64,000 bases of DNA from Streptomyces alboflavus (GCF_000716675.1 NZ_JNXT01000041.1:1-64000), one strand, 5' to 3'. Shown: positions 46,403 to 55,722, numbered from the stretch's first letter. The notes: generated by a model from the sequence alone, not told the origin. Translations and numbers: made by a program.

Positions 46403-47872
46403 ATGGCCCAGCTCAAGCGCACCACTTCCCGCGCCACCGCGACGGCCGCCGTTCTGGCGCTGACCGGCGGGCTCCTCACGCTCGTGGCACCCACGGCATC
46501 GGCGGCACCCGGCCCCCGACTCACGGCACCGGACGCGGACTTCAACCACGACGGGCGCGCGGACGTCGCCACGTCGACCTCGGGCACGTACGTCGGCGGC
46601 AAGGCGGCGGCGGGCGCCGTCACGGTGACGTACGGCAAGGAGGGCGGCGTCGGCCGCAGCGTGGCGTACACGCAGAACAGCACGGGCGTGCCCGGGTCCG
46701 CCGAGAAGGGTGACGGGTTCGGGGCCGACCTGGCGTACGGAGACTTCGACGACGACGGCTACGACGACCTCGCCGTCGGCGTGCCGGGCGAGGACGTGGG
46801 CGGCGACAAGGACGGCGGCTCCGTCCAGGTCCTGTGGGGCTCACCGAGCGGCCTGAAGGGCGGCACCACCCTCAAGGACCCGCGCCCCACGCGGCACGAC
46901 CGCTTCGGCGGCGTCCTCGAAGCCGCCGACTTCAACGGCGACAAGAAGGCCGACCTGGCCGTCGGCACCGGCACCACCGCGGTCGTCGACATCCTGCGCG
47001 GCGGCTTCAGGCGCGGCGGCGCGACGGGCGGGCACTCCACGGTCAAGGCCCGCATCCACGGCAACGGCGAGGTCGGCGTCCTCAACCTGCACTCGGGCGA
47101 CGCCGACGGCGACGGCTACGAGGACCTGATCGTCAACGGCTACGAGAACACCGCGGCGGCCCCGAACGCCAACTTCTGGATCCCCGGCTCCCGTTCGGGC
47201 CCCAAGGCGTCCGCCGCCAAGAAGCTCCTGCCGGGCATCGTCACGGACCTGGGCGACGTCAACAAGGACGGCTACGACGACGTGGTCATCGGCACGTCGT
47301 GGGACAACGGCGTCGCGGGCGCGGCCAGGGGCGGCGCGGTGAACGTCCTGTTCGGCGGCAGGAGCGGCCCGGACAACGACGAGCGCGCCAAGATCACCCA
47401 GAACACCTCCGGCGTCCCCGGCAGCGGCGAGAAGGGCGACTCCTTCGGCGACGAGCTGGACCTCGGCGACATCAACGGCGACGGCAACCTGGACCTGGTC
47501 GTCGGCGCCCCCGGCGAGACCGTCGACGGCGTCGCGGACACCGGCGCCGTGACGATCCTCTACGGCAAGTCGGACGGCTCCGGCCTCTCCGGGCGCGGCG
47601 CGAAGCTCCTCACCCAGAACACCCCCGGCGTCCCCAACGACGACGAGAAGCACGACTTCCTCGGCTCGGACGTCCACGTCGACGACCTGAACGGCGACCT
47701 CCGCGCCGACGTGCTCCTGGGCGCCGTCGGCGAGAACGGCGGCAACGGCGCCGTGTACCCGCTGCTGTCCCGGCCCTCCGGCACACTCACGGGCACCTCC
47801 GGCATCTACCCCGGAACGGCGAACCTCTCCGGCACCGGCACCCCGCGCCTGGGCGCCAACTTCGCCGACTGA
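46403..47872 (+). CDS. secreted FG-GAP/VCBS repeat protein (tandem 3)
   Basis: 489 residues, ATG with AGGAGAG 9 nt upstream. Signal peptide MAQLKRTTSRATATAAVLALTGGLLTLVAPTASA. Blades: DFNHDGRADVATSTSG, DFDDDGYDDLAVGVPGE, DFNGDKKADLAVG, DADGDGYEDLIVNG, DVNKDGYDDVVIGTSW, DINGDGNLDLVVGAPGE, DLNGDLRADVLLGAVGE. It is the most diverged of the four, with a different leader. A 296-bp spacer precedes it containing GGTCT-N5-AGACC but no gene. Confidence 0.88.
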   Translation: MAQLKRTTSRATATAAVLALTGGLLTLVAPTASAAPGPRLTAPDADFNHDGRADVATSTSGTYVGGKAAAGAVTVTYGKEGGVGRSVAYTQNSTGVPGSAEKGDGFGADLAYGDFDDDGYDDLAVGVPGEDVGGDKDGGSVQVLWGSPSGLKGGTTLKDPRPTRHDRFGGVLEAADFNGDKKADLAVGTGTTAVVDILRGGFRRGGATGGHSTVKARIHGNGEVGVLNLHSGDADGDGYEDLIVNGYENTAAAPNANFWIPGSRSGPKASAAKKLLPGIVTDLGDVNKDGYDDVVIGTSWDNGVAGAARGGAVNVLFGGRSGPDNDERAKITQNTSGVPGSGEKGDSFGDELDLGDINGDGNLDLVVGAPGETVDGVADTGAVTILYGKSDGSGLSGRGAKLLTQNTPGVPNDDEKHDFLGSDVHVDDLNGDLRADVLLGAVGENGGNGAVYPLLSRPSGTLTGTSGIYPGTANLSGTGTPRLGANFAD

Positions 47873-47950
47873 CCCTCACCCCACAACCGTTCCCCAACCC
47901 CACGTGTCACACAGGTGAACTCAAGCCACCACCAACGAGTTGGAGCCCCT

Positions 47951-49429
47951 GTGCGCACACGCACCCTCGCCCTGGCCGCCGCCACGGCCCTCGCGGCGAC
48001 CGGACTCACCCTGCCGGTCGCCGCGGGTGCCGCCGCGGACGAGCCCGCGCCGCCCGCCGCCGAGAGCGACTTCAACGGCGACGGCTACGCCGACCTGGCC
48101 GTGGGCGTCCCCGACGCCTCGGTGGGGGGCAAGGCCAAGGCCGGGTACGTGAACGTGGTCTGGGGCGGCCCGAAGGGGCTGCGCGGGGCCGGCAACGTAC
48201 GCGTCACGCAGTCCACCAAGAACGTCCCCGGCACCCCGGAGGCCGGGGACAGGTTCGGCGCGGCCGTCGCCGTCACCGACGTGGACAACGACGGGTACGC
48301 GGACCTCGCGATCGGCGCGCCCGGCGAGGACATCGACGGGCGCGCCGACACCGGCGGCGTGACCGTCGTGTACGGCGACGCGGGCGGCTTCGCCGGGTCC
48401 CACACGGCCGCGCGCGGCGAGAAGGCCGGGGACCGGTACGGCAACGCCGTCGTCGCCGCGGACTTCACCGGCGACACGGACATGGACCTGGCGATCGGCG
48501 GCACCGACAAGGTGGTCGTCAACTACAACCCGCGCGCCGACCGCACCCAGCCCGGCATGGGCGACCGCATGGGCGGCCGCGCCCCCGTCCTGTCGACGGG
48601 CGACTACAACGGCGACGGCCGCAGCGACCTGGCCGTCGCGTACTACACGAAGCAGCAGCCGTACACGCAGTCGCACGTCATGCTCTACCACTACGACAGC
48701 CGCGAGGGCCGCCTCCTCCTCGACTGGGCGAACAGCAACGGCGCCACCTCCGCCTTCGCCACCGGCGACTTCGACGGCGACGGCCGCGACGACCTCGCCC
48801 TCGGCAACTGCCGCGAGATAGCCGACGAGAACATCGACGACCCGTGCGGCCCCGAGGAGCTGACCAAGGGCGGCGGCATCCACATCCGCTACGGCGGCGA
48901 CCGCCCCAACGACTTCGGCACCCGCAAGCAGACCCTCAACCAGGACACCCCGGGTGTCCCCGGCGTCGCCGAGACCGGCGACGGCTTCGGCGAGGCTGTC
49001 ACCGCCGCGGACGTCAACGGCGACGGCCGCGACGACCTGATCGTGGGCGCGCCCGGCGAGGCCATCGGGGCGAAGAAGAACGCGGGCAGCGCCACCGTCC
49101 TGCTCGGCGGCAAGAAGGGCATCCTCGACGCGGACGACGAGATCGGCGACGGCGCGGCCAAGGGCTACGCGTTCCAGCAGGACACGGACCGGATCCCCGG
49201 CACCGCCGAGACCGGCGACCGGTTCGGCGCCGCGCTCGCCACCGGCGACCACGACCACGACGGCACGCCCGACCTGGCCGTGTCCGCCCCCGGCGAGAAC
49301 GCCTCGGCGGGCGGCGTCTGGGCCGTCCCGGGCGCGCTCCCGCCCGGCACCACCGCCCTCACCCCCAACTCCCTCTCCCTTCCGGCCACTTCCACCGCAC
49401 TGGCGTACGGGAGCGTTCTCGGGCGCTGA
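47951..49429 (+). CDS. secreted FG-GAP/VCBS repeat protein (tandem 4)
   Basis: 492 residues from the GTG at 47951 (GTTGGAGC upstream, the same leader pattern as tandem 2). Signal peptide VRTRTLALAAATALAATGLTLPVAAGAAA. Blades: DFNGDGYADLAVGVPD, DVDNDGYADLAIGAPGE, DFTGDTDMDLAIG, DYNGDGRSDLAVAY, DFDGDGRDDLALGN, DVNGDGRDDLIVGAPGE, DHDHDGTPDLAVSAPGE. It ends TALAYGSVLGR. Closest to tandem 2. A GTTGTCCCC/CCTAGGGG region follows but no clean terminator. Confidence 0.88.
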   Translation: MRTRTLALAAATALAATGLTLPVAAGAAADEPAPPAAESDFNGDGYADLAVGVPDASVGGKAKAGYVNVVWGGPKGLRGAGNVRVTQSTKNVPGTPEAGDRFGAAVAVTDVDNDGYADLAIGAPGEDIDGRADTGGVTVVYGDAGGFAGSHTAARGEKAGDRYGNAVVAADFTGDTDMDLAIGGTDKVVVNYNPRADRTQPGMGDRMGGRAPVLSTGDYNGDGRSDLAVAYYTKQQPYTQSHVMLYHYDSREGRLLLDWANSNGATSAFATGDFDGDGRDDLALGNCREIADENIDDPCGPEELTKGGGIHIRYGGDRPNDFGTRKQTLNQDTPGVPGVAETGDGFGEAVTAADVNGDGRDDLIVGAPGEAIGAKKNAGSATVLLGGKKGILDADDEIGDGAAKGYAFQQDTDRIPGTAETGDRFGAALATGDHDHDGTPDLAVSAPGENASAGGVWAVPGALPPGTTALTPNSLSLPATSTALAYGSVLGR

Positions 49430-49555
49430 CCCGAGCCCCTGACCTGGGGTTGTCCCCTCAGGGTCCCCCTAGGGGTTGTCACAGCTCAGCCGCAAACCCG
49501 CTCTCCTCCACAGGACGGACGACCGCACCCCGTCAGACCAGGTACGTTCGATTCC

Positions 49556-50665
49556 GTGGCTGGATTCAGGAGCGGACGCGGCGGCCGGGACAACCGCGCA
49601 CAGCAAGGACCCCGACAGGGCCCGCCCCAGGGCGGGCACCCCGGTCAGGGCGGTCACCCGGGGCCGCACCAAGGACCGCGGCAGGACCCGTACGGACAGC
49701 AGGCCCCTCAGGGCGGCCAGGCGCCGTACGGGTACCCGCCCGCGCCCGGCGGCGGCCGCCCGGCCCCGCAGCCGTACGGCGGGCAGCCGCCCTACGGCGG
49801 CCCGGGCCCCGGCCAGTACGGCGGCGGGCAGCGCGGCGGCCACGGCGGCCCGCAGGGCGGCGGCCAGCACCACGGAGGCGCCCAGCAGTGGCCGCAGCCT
49901 CCGGGCGGCCAGGGCGAGCCGGAGTACTTCGGCGGCCAGGGCGGGCACGGGGGCCAGGGCGGACACGGCGGGCACGGCGGGCACGGCGGCGGGCACGACC
50001 CGTACGCCGCCAACAACGCCGGGCACACCCAGGCCTTCTCCCTGGGCGAGGACCCGTACGGCACGGACCCGTACAACGACGGCGGCAGCTACCGCGCAGG
50101 ACAGGCCCCGCCCGGCCCCATCGGCCCGAAGCTCCCCTGGAAGGAGCTGCTGCGCGGCATCGTCTTCCGCCCGGTCCCGACCTTCCTCCAGATGCGGGAC
50201 TACGCGATGTGGGCCCCGGCCGTCATCGTCACGTTCCTCTACGGCCTGCTCGCCGTCTTCGGCTTCGACGAGGCCCGCGAGGACGTGCTGAACGCCACGC
50301 TGTCCACGGCGATCCCGTACGTCATCACGACCGGCGTCGCGATCTCCCTCAGCGCCTTCATCCTCGGCATCGTCACGCACTCCCTGGCCCGCCAGTTCGG
50401 CGGCGACGGCGCCTGGCAGCCGACGGTCGGCCTCTCCATGCTGATCATGGCGATCACGGACGCCCCGCGCGTCGTCGTCGCCCTGTTCCTCGGCGGCGGC
50501 AACGGCTTCGTCCAGCTCCTCGGCTGGGCCACCTGGCTGGCGGCGGGGGCACTCCTCACCCTCATGGTGAGCAAGTCCCACGACCTGCCGTGGCCGCGGG
50601 CGCTCGGCGCGTCGGCGATCCAGCTCCTGGCGATCCTGTCGATCGTGAAGCTCGGCACGTTCTGA
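49556..50665 (+). CDS. Yip1-family membrane protein with Gly/Pro/Gln-rich N-terminus
   Basis: 369 residues from a GTG. The first 175 residues are low complexity (GQGGHPGPHQGPRQDPYGQQ, then GGQGGHGGQGGHGGHGGHGG), rich in Gly, Pro, Gln, His and Tyr. The remaining 190 contain five predicted transmembrane helices of the Yip1 type (LRGIVFRPVPTFLQMRDYAMWAPAVIVTFLYGLLAVFGF, IPYVITTGVAISLSAFILGI, LSMLIMAITDAPRVVVALFL). The disordered region probably protrudes into the cytoplasm. Function in bacteria unknown. It is convergent with the phosphoribosyltransferase gene. Confidence 0.8.
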   Translation: MAGFRSGRGGRDNRAQQGPRQGPPQGGHPGQGGHPGPHQGPRQDPYGQQAPQGGQAPYGYPPAPGGGRPAPQPYGGQPPYGGPGPGQYGGGQRGGHGGPQGGGQHHGGAQQWPQPPGGQGEPEYFGGQGGHGGQGGHGGHGGHGGGHDPYAANNAGHTQAFSLGEDPYGTDPYNDGGSYRAGQAPPGPIGPKLPWKELLRGIVFRPVPTFLQMRDYAMWAPAVIVTFLYGLLAVFGFDEAREDVLNATLSTAIPYVITTGVAISLSAFILGIVTHSLARQFGGDGAWQPTVGLSMLIMAITDAPRVVVALFLGGGNGFVQLLGWATWLAAGALLTLMVSKSHDLPWPRALGASAIQLLAILSIVKLGTF

Positions 50666-50696
50666 GCTTCCGTACACAGCAGTCCGTACACAGCAG

Positions 50697-50731
50697 AGGG
50701 CCCCGGCGAGCACAAGCTCACCGGGGCCCTT
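50697..50731. terminator. bidirectional terminator
   Basis: AGGGCCCCGG...CCGGGGCCCT stem with inner GAGC/GCTC, between the convergent Yip1-like and phosphoribosyltransferase genes. Confidence 0.85.
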
Positions 50732-50763
50732 CGCATACGTGTCCCGTACGCCGGAACTGACCG

Positions 50764-51261
50764 CTACGCGTCGAGAACCTGCCCCTGCCGCTTCACGACG
50801 GGCGGCTCGACACTCCACGGGAAGTTGATCCACTCATCGGTGCGCTTCCACACGTACTCGCACTTCACGAGCGAGTGGGACTTCTCATAGATGACGGCGG
50901 AGCGCACCTCGGCGACGGTGTCGAGGCAGAAGTCGTGGACGAGCTTCAGCGTCTTCCCGGTGTCGGCGACGTCGTCGGTGATGAGCACCTTCTTGTCGGA
51001 GAAGTCGATGGCGTTGGGCACGGGGGCCAACATCACCGGCATCTCCAAGGTCGTCCCCACCCCCGTGTAGAACTCCACATTCACCAGGTGGATGTTCTTG
51101 CAGTCGAGGGCGTACGCGAGCCCGCCCGCGACGAAGACGCCGCCGCGCGCGATGCTCAGCACGATGTCGGGCTCGTACCCGTCGTCGGCGATGGTCTGCG
51201 CGAGCTCGCGGATCGCGCCGCCGAACTTCTCGTACGTAAGGTTTTCGCGAACGTCACTCAT
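50764..51261 (-). CDS. phosphoribosyltransferase (xanthine/hypoxanthine type)
   Basis: 165 residues from the ATG at 51261. PRPP-binding loop VLITDDVADTGKTLKLV and the upstream IVLSIARGGVFVAGGLAYAL are characteristic of purine phosphoribosyltransferases; the short length and absence of the hypoxanthine-guanine hood place it with xanthine/uncharacterised actinobacterial forms. It likely salvages a purine base to its nucleotide. Only 8 bp separate it from the upstream dcd gene on the same strand, suggesting a nucleotide-metabolism operon. Confidence 0.85.
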   Translation of the reverse strand: MSDVRENLTYEKFGGAIRELAQTIADDGYEPDIVLSIARGGVFVAGGLAYALDCKNIHLVNVEFYTGVGTTLEMPVMLAPVPNAIDFSDKKVLITDDVADTGKTLKLVHDFCLDTVAEVRSAVIYEKSHSLVKCEYVWKRTDEWINFPWSVEPPVVKRQGQVLDA

Positions 51262-51269
51262 GCTGGGGC

Positions 51270-51845
51270 TCACACCTGGGTCCGATGGAAATTGAGGAAG
51301 GAACGGGAGGCGGTGGGGCCGCGCTGGTTCTGGTAGCGCGAGCCGTAGCGCTCGGACCCGTAAGGGGACTCGGCGGCGGAGCTCAGCCGGAACATGCACA
51401 GCTGGCCGATCTTCATCCCCGGCCACAGCTTGATGGGCAGCGTGGCGAGGTTGGAGAGCTCCAGGGTCACGTGACCGCTGAACCCCGGGTCGATGAACCC
51501 GGCGGTGGAGTGCGTGACGAGCCCGAGCCGCCCGAGGCTGGACTTGCCCTCCAGACGCGACGCAAGATCGTCGGGGAGGGTGATGACCTCGTACGTCGAG
51601 GCGAGCACGAACTCCCCGGGGTGGAGGATGAACGGCTCGTCCCCCTCCGGCTCGACGAGCCGGGTCAGATCCGCCTGCTCGACGGACGGGTCGATGTGCG
51701 GGTAGCGGTGGTTCTCGAACACCCGGAAGAAGCGGTCGAGGCGCACGTCGATGCTCGACGGCTGCACCATGGATTCGTCGTAGGGATCGATCCGGACCCG
51801 CCCGGCGTCGATCTCGGCCCGGATGTCCTTGTCTGAGAGAAGCAC
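51270..51845 (-). CDS. dcd: dCTP deaminase (possibly bifunctional with dUTPase)
   Basis: 191 residues from the GTG at 51845 ([17 protein letters not shown]). Family signatures: [77 protein letters not shown], and the C-terminal [18 protein letters not shown] that closes over the nucleotide. The [12 protein letters not shown] segment and length match the mycobacterial enzyme, which both deaminates dCTP and hydrolyses dUTP, so dUMP may be the product here. Same operon as the phosphoribosyltransferase. Confidence 0.95.
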   Translation of the reverse strand: MLLSDKDIRAEIDAGRVRIDPYDESMVQPSSIDVRLDRFFRVFENHRYPHIDPSVEQADLTRLVEPEGDEPFILHPGEFVLASTYEVITLPDDLASRLEGKSSLGRLGLVTHSTAGFIDPGFSGHVTLELSNLATLPIKLWPGMKIGQLCMFRLSSAAESPYGSERYGSRYQNQRGPTASRSFLNFHRTQV

Positions 51846-51921
51846 GCACCGAGGATACGCAGAGCGCGCGGGACCGCCCCAATCGGACAGACCCGCGCGC
51901 CTCGGATACGGGGTTCCCCCC

Positions 51922-52080
51922 TTACCGCTTCTGCAACTCCACCGGAACAGCGTGCCGGAGCCGGGCACACCGAGGACATCGGATCAGCCGGCCGGGGCCG
52001 AGCCGGTCGGCCTGCTGCATCGGGAACGAAGCGGTGCTGAACACGTGCCCTTCGGCACAACGGACGACGGTGCGCTCCAT
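51922..52080 (-). CDS. 52-residue zinc-ribbon-like protein
   Basis: From the ATG at 52080 ([20 protein letters not shown]). Two cysteine pairs would bind zinc: CAEGH near the N-terminus and [14 protein letters not shown] at the C-terminus; together C-x3-H and C-x2-C. Basic C-terminus (VPVELQKR). Small zinc-ribbon proteins of this size are common in Streptomyces but have no assigned role; binding RNA or nucleic acid is possible. It lies 76 bp upstream of dcd, same strand. Confidence 0.75.
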   Translation of the reverse strand: MERTVVRCAEGHVFSTASFPMQQADRLGPGRLIRCPRCARLRHAVPVELQKR

Positions 52081-52531
52081 CAAGTCCTCGGGTCCCTTCC
52101 CCAGAGCCGTTACGCGAGTGCCGTCCACCTGTGACGGGGGGCGTTCCCGGCCCTTGAACGGGCCGTTTCCGACCCTTGTCCAGAGGCCGTTTCCGACCCC
52201 CTCCGACCGACGGCGAAAGCCACATTACGGGATGAAAGGGACGGCACTCCAGGCGGCACTCCGTCTCTCACGGCCCCTCGCACGGGGCCCTCACACAACC
52301 CCCACGGCGCCCCTCCGGACACCTTCGGGAAAACCCCTGGCCACACCCTGAAGCACCCCCGCAGCCCCCCGCAGCACCCCCGAGGCGGCCCCTACCGTAC
52401 GCCCCAACTCCCTTCGCCCGCAGTCACGCAGAGCCCACGCAGCGCAGCGGGGCCTCGGCGCGGCGGCGCCCGGGGCCTGGGATGGGGTAGAGTGTGCGAA
52501 GCTACGAAACCGGTTCAACCGGGAGCGTCGC
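52081..52531. other. gene-free region before tRNA-Gly
   Basis: About 450 bp. It contains a direct repeat GGCCGTTTCCGACCC (two copies near 52160-52205) and, near the right end, TAGAGT at 52488-52493, a plausible -10 box for the tRNA. No protein gene is supported on either strand. Confidence 0.5.
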
Positions 52532-52602
52532 GCGGGTGTAGTTTAGTGGTAGAACATCAGCTTCCCAAGCTGAGAGTGCGAGTTCGATTCTCGTCACCCG
52601 CT
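52532..52602 (+). tRNA. tRNA-Gly (CCC anticodon)
   Basis: 71 nt cloverleaf without encoded CCA: acceptor GCGGGTG / CACCCGC, D-arm with GTAGTTTAGTGGTAGAAC, anticodon stem TCAGC-TTCCCAA-GCTGA with CCC, T-arm GAGTTCGATTCTC. It decodes GGG. The discriminator base is T. A rho-independent terminator follows at once. tRNA genes are common integration targets, and the dynamin gene next door differs in composition. Confidence 0.97.
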
Positions 52603-52610
52603 CTTCTTCT

Positions 52611-52638
52611 GAGCCCCAGGTCATCGACCTGGGGCTCG
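52611..52638 (+). terminator. tRNA-Gly terminator
   Basis: 12-bp perfect stem GAGCCCCAGGTC / GACCTGGGGCTC with a 3-nt loop followed by GTTTGTTG. Confidence 0.95.
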
Positions 52639-52820
52639 TTTGTTGCCCGGACCGGGCGGGCGTCCGAACCGCGCTTCCCCGGGCGCCCCGGACGCGAGCC
52701 GCCACCCAAGGCTGCGCTCGCACGAGGAAGCCGCGCACCATTGCCCGCCGCAGCGCCAGGGCCGCGGCGCAGGCTCACCCCTGGCGGGCGCGCCGGACGA
52801 CATCTCGAGCGACTCGTGCG

Positions 52821-54884
52821 TCACATCGCTTTCAATGTGCGGAGGGATTCGAGGAGTGCGTCTGCTTCAGTGCAGAGCGATTCGAGCTGATCGATGGAGC
52901 CCTGCCGTGCTTGGTTCTCCGGGTGTGCGATGCGCTCACGGACGTGATCCCGGGAGCGTTCGAGTTGCTCCCGGTACTGGGCCAGGTTGTCCATCAGGTG
53001 ATCGATGACATCTGTTCCCTGAACGCTTGTCGCCAGCGTGAACTGTTCTTTGATCGCTGCGGCTTCGGAGTCCATCGCACTGATCCACTCGTCCTGGAGC
53101 ACTTGCAGGGAGCTGATTCTGCGCTTGCGGCGATGAACGCCGAGGAAGACCAGTGCGGCGACCCCTGCGACGAGTCCGGCGGGCGGGAAGAGCGTGCCGG
53201 CCGCCGCGAGACCGTACAGCCAGCCTCCGCCCGCTGCGACGGGGGTGACGATGCCGACCAGTGCCGCTGCACGCTGGACCACGTCATGGCGGGTGGTCGA
53301 GGGCCGGGCCTGCTGGGGCACGGAGAGATTGTTCACGTCCAGGGTGAAGTCTGGGAGCCGTCCTGCGAGATCCTTGTCGCCGAAGACTTGGTCGACCGTC
53401 TGGACGATGTCCTGCTTGAAGGCTTCGAACTGTTCGGTCCAGAGCGTCGCAGGCCCGGCCTGGGCCTCGATCCAGGTGCGGAGTACCTGGGCCTTGGACA
53501 CCTGAATCTGGTTCGCTTTGGTGGGCCTGTTGAGGTCGGTGGCCCTGATGACGTGGTCCAGCTCGGTGTGGAGGTGGCCCGCGAGGCGCGTGAAGGGGCG
53601 GACGGTCCGTGCGATGCGGTTCTGAAGTTTGCGTTCCAGGTCCTCGCGGATGCGAGGCAGGGCTGTGTCCAGGAGCTCCAACCCCCGCTGCTGGCTCTCC
53701 AACAGTTCCTTGAGTTCGTCGATCTCAAGGCGTTCGTTGCTCAGTCTCTCGGTGAGTACCTGGTTCCGCGGAGCCATGAGGACCTGAGCTTCCGTCGCCA
53801 CCGCGGCGATGTGCTTGGTTCCGGTCCCGGTACTGATCAGGTCCTCGATCGCCTGACGCAGTGTCGCCATGCGGCTTTCCGCATGCATCCGTTGTGCGGC
53901 GGCCTCTGCTCCGTCCGCGCTGAGTTTGTCGGCGCGTGCCTCGTTGGCGGGTGAGACCGGCAGGAAGCCTTCGCCGATGAAGCCCAGGTCCGGTCGGCCG
54001 TCCAGCGTGAAGTTCTCTCTCAGGTAGTCGTTGTTGCGGGCGACCGTCGCCTGCCACTCCGGGGCGTTTCTGAAATCGAGATTGTCCGCCGCATCGATGG
54101 CGGTGACCACCCACACGACCCTTTTCCGCGACAGTAGATAGTGGTCGTACAGGAAGCGGATCAGATCAAGGTCACGCTCTGAAAGGGTACGGCTGGCGTG
54201 AGTGACGTACATGAAGCAGTCCGCGTCGGCCATCGCAGTCCGAACGATCATGTCGTGGATCGGGTTCGGGGAACCGTAGCCAGGCAGGTCGTAGAGCTTC
54301 GCCGGGAGTTCGGCTTTGGCGAGCATGATTTCGAGTTCGGCGACCTCGCGGCCGCGGTGCGCTCGGAGGCGGTCCGTCATGTCCGCTTCGTGCATCGCGT
54401 ACGCCGCGACCACCGAGGGGGCAGGAGAGTTCCCGACGTCCTCCCACTCGTCCTCGCCGGAGTCGGTGAACCGCACGCGCAGATAGCCGGTGCCCGACGC
54501 GTCGACGGTGGCCTGTTCGTCGACCGGAACCACGCTGGCGGGACAGGCGGTTGTGGGAATCGGGGACGAGGGCAGCAGTCCGACGAACTTATCTGCGGTC
54601 TGACCGTTGGAAGTTGGCACCTCAACCAGCTCAAGACCCCTCTGCAGTCCACTCAGAAGGAAGCTCTTGCCGGACGAGAAGGCCCCCAGCAGCGCCACGT
54701 TGATCAGGGTTGAGGCCGCCCGCGTCCTCAACCGTTTCATCGTGCCCGCGTCCTCGAGCAGCTCCTGTGACCAGTCCGCAGGGGTCTCGGGAGCGGCTGA
54801 TGCGGCACGCATCCACAGCTCGCACCGATCGAGAACACTGCGCAGTTCGTTGCGTGCTTCGTCCACATCCCTTGGCACAGTCAC
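52821..54884 (-). CDS. dynamin-like GTPase
   Basis: 687 residues from a GTG at 54884. GTPase domain of the bacterial dynamin type: G1 GAFSSGKS (67-74), G2 Thr in IPTTACP, G3 DLPGYGS (199-205), G4 TAID (261-264). Long helical middle (about 300-490) forms the predicted stalk. Then two hydrophobic segments (ALVGIVTPVAAGGGWLYGLAAAG; PPAGLVAGVAALVFLGV) followed by a basic RRKRR, a likely membrane paddle, and a C-terminal helical region. Bacterial dynamins remodel or protect membranes, and some act in phage defence. This one is single rather than in a tandem pair, next to tRNA-Gly, and has visibly lower GC than its neighbours, suggesting transfer. Confidence 0.88.
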   Translation of the reverse strand: MTVPRDVDEARNELRSVLDRCELWMRAASAAPETPADWSQELLEDAGTMKRLRTRAASTLINVALLGAFSSGKSFLLSGLQRGLELVEVPTSNGQTADKFVGLLPSSPIPTTACPASVVPVDEQATVDASGTGYLRVRFTDSGEDEWEDVGNSPAPSVVAAYAMHEADMTDRLRAHRGREVAELEIMLAKAELPAKLYDLPGYGSPNPIHDMIVRTAMADADCFMYVTHASRTLSERDLDLIRFLYDHYLLSRKRVVWVVTAIDAADNLDFRNAPEWQATVARNNDYLRENFTLDGRPDLGFIGEGFLPVSPANEARADKLSADGAEAAAQRMHAESRMATLRQAIEDLISTGTGTKHIAAVATEAQVLMAPRNQVLTERLSNERLEIDELKELLESQQRGLELLDTALPRIREDLERKLQNRIARTVRPFTRLAGHLHTELDHVIRATDLNRPTKANQIQVSKAQVLRTWIEAQAGPATLWTEQFEAFKQDIVQTVDQVFGDKDLAGRLPDFTLDVNNLSVPQQARPSTTRHDVVQRAAALVGIVTPVAAGGGWLYGLAAAGTLFPPAGLVAGVAALVFLGVHRRKRRISSLQVLQDEWISAMDSEAAAIKEQFTLATSVQGTDVIDHLMDNLAQYREQLERSRDHVRERIAHPENQARQGSIDQLESLCTEADALLESLRTLKAM

Positions 54885-55035
54885 AGCACAGGTATAGCCC
54901 AGGTTGGAGAGGTGGGCAGGTGCTTCCGGAACACTCGTCAGCTCCGTAGGTCCAGTTGTGGACCCACCTACGTGTGAACGTATCCCGGCAGCGCGAGCAC
55001 GGTCGCCCAGGATCCCGACGTACGTGACGCCCCCC

Positions 55036-55722
55036 TCAGCCGATCGGCGCCGCCATCAGCCGGACGTCGTAGTGGAGGCGGATCGTGTCCCCGGTGGCCG
55101 GGTCGGCCAGTTCCACGGTCCAGGCGTCGGCGAACTGGTTGACGCCGGGGGTCATGGGGATGGTGCCGGAGATCAGGACGGTGCCGGGGGTGAGCGCGTC
55201 GCGTGCGCGCAGGACGTCGGCCCAGTAGGCGGGGGTGAGGAGTTCGGCGAGGGTGCCGTGCTGGATCTCCGTCGAGGTGTCGCCGTGGGTGACCCAGGCG
55301 CGCAGGGTGAGGGCGTCGAGGCGGGACTCCACGTCGGCCAGGCGCCAGGCGCGGCGGGCGAGGACGTCGGGGCCCGCGTTCTTGCTCCAGGCCACGCCGT
55401 GCACCTCCAGGTCGCGGTCGGTGTGGTCGCAGGCGGCGGTAAGGAGCAGTTCCCCGCCGTCCGCCACGACGAGCGCCCACTCCGCCTCGCCCGAGGTGCG
55501 CCCGTGCTGGGCGTGGACCCGGTCGGTCTGCTGGGCGAGGTAGGGGGAGACGGGGTAGAGGGCGGGCGTCACGGACGGGCCGGGCACGCCCAGTTCGGCG
55601 AGCTCCGCGACGTGTGCGGCGACGTCCTCCTGGCTGCGTCCGGCGTAACCGGCGTTGAGGACCTGGACGACGTCGACCTCGCGGGTCGATCCGTCGGGCA
55701 GTTCGAAGGTCAGCACGGTCAT
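55036..55722 (-). CDS. DUF2848 family protein
   Basis: 228 residues from the ATG at 55722. DUF2848 proteins resemble the fumarylacetoacetate-hydrolase fold; here the C-terminus (GTVLISGTIPMTPGVNQFADAWTVELADPATGDTIRLHYDVRLM) and the N-terminus (MTVLTFELPDGSTREVDVVQVLNAGYAGRSQEDVAAHVAEL) match that type. Likely a metal-dependent hydrolase or decarboxylase-like enzyme acting on an acylpyruvate-like compound, but the family has no established reaction. It is divergent from the MFS transporter across a 193-bp region carrying the GntR-type operator, so it belongs to the same catabolic regulon. Confidence 0.8.
   Translation of the reverse strand: MTVLTFELPDGSTREVDVVQVLNAGYAGRSQEDVAAHVAELAELGVPGPSVTPALYPVSPYLAQQTDRVHAQHGRTSGEAEWALVVADGGELLLTAACDHTDRDLEVHGVAWSKNAGPDVLARRAWRLADVESRLDALTLRAWVTHGDTSTEIQHGTLAELLTPAYWADVLRARDALTPGTVLISGTIPMTPGVNQFADAWTVELADPATGDTIRLHYDVRLMAAPIG

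Noticed and set aside
46834..50760. 1308-codon plus-strand open frame across three FG-GAP genes and the Yip1-like gene
   Set aside because: Arg/Pro-rich out-of-frame shadow of the real genes.
52603..54990. Second att-like copy of the tRNA-Gly 3' end beyond the dynamin gene
   Set aside because: I searched the following sequence by eye for the T-arm/acceptor segment and found no repeat, so an integrative element is not claimed.
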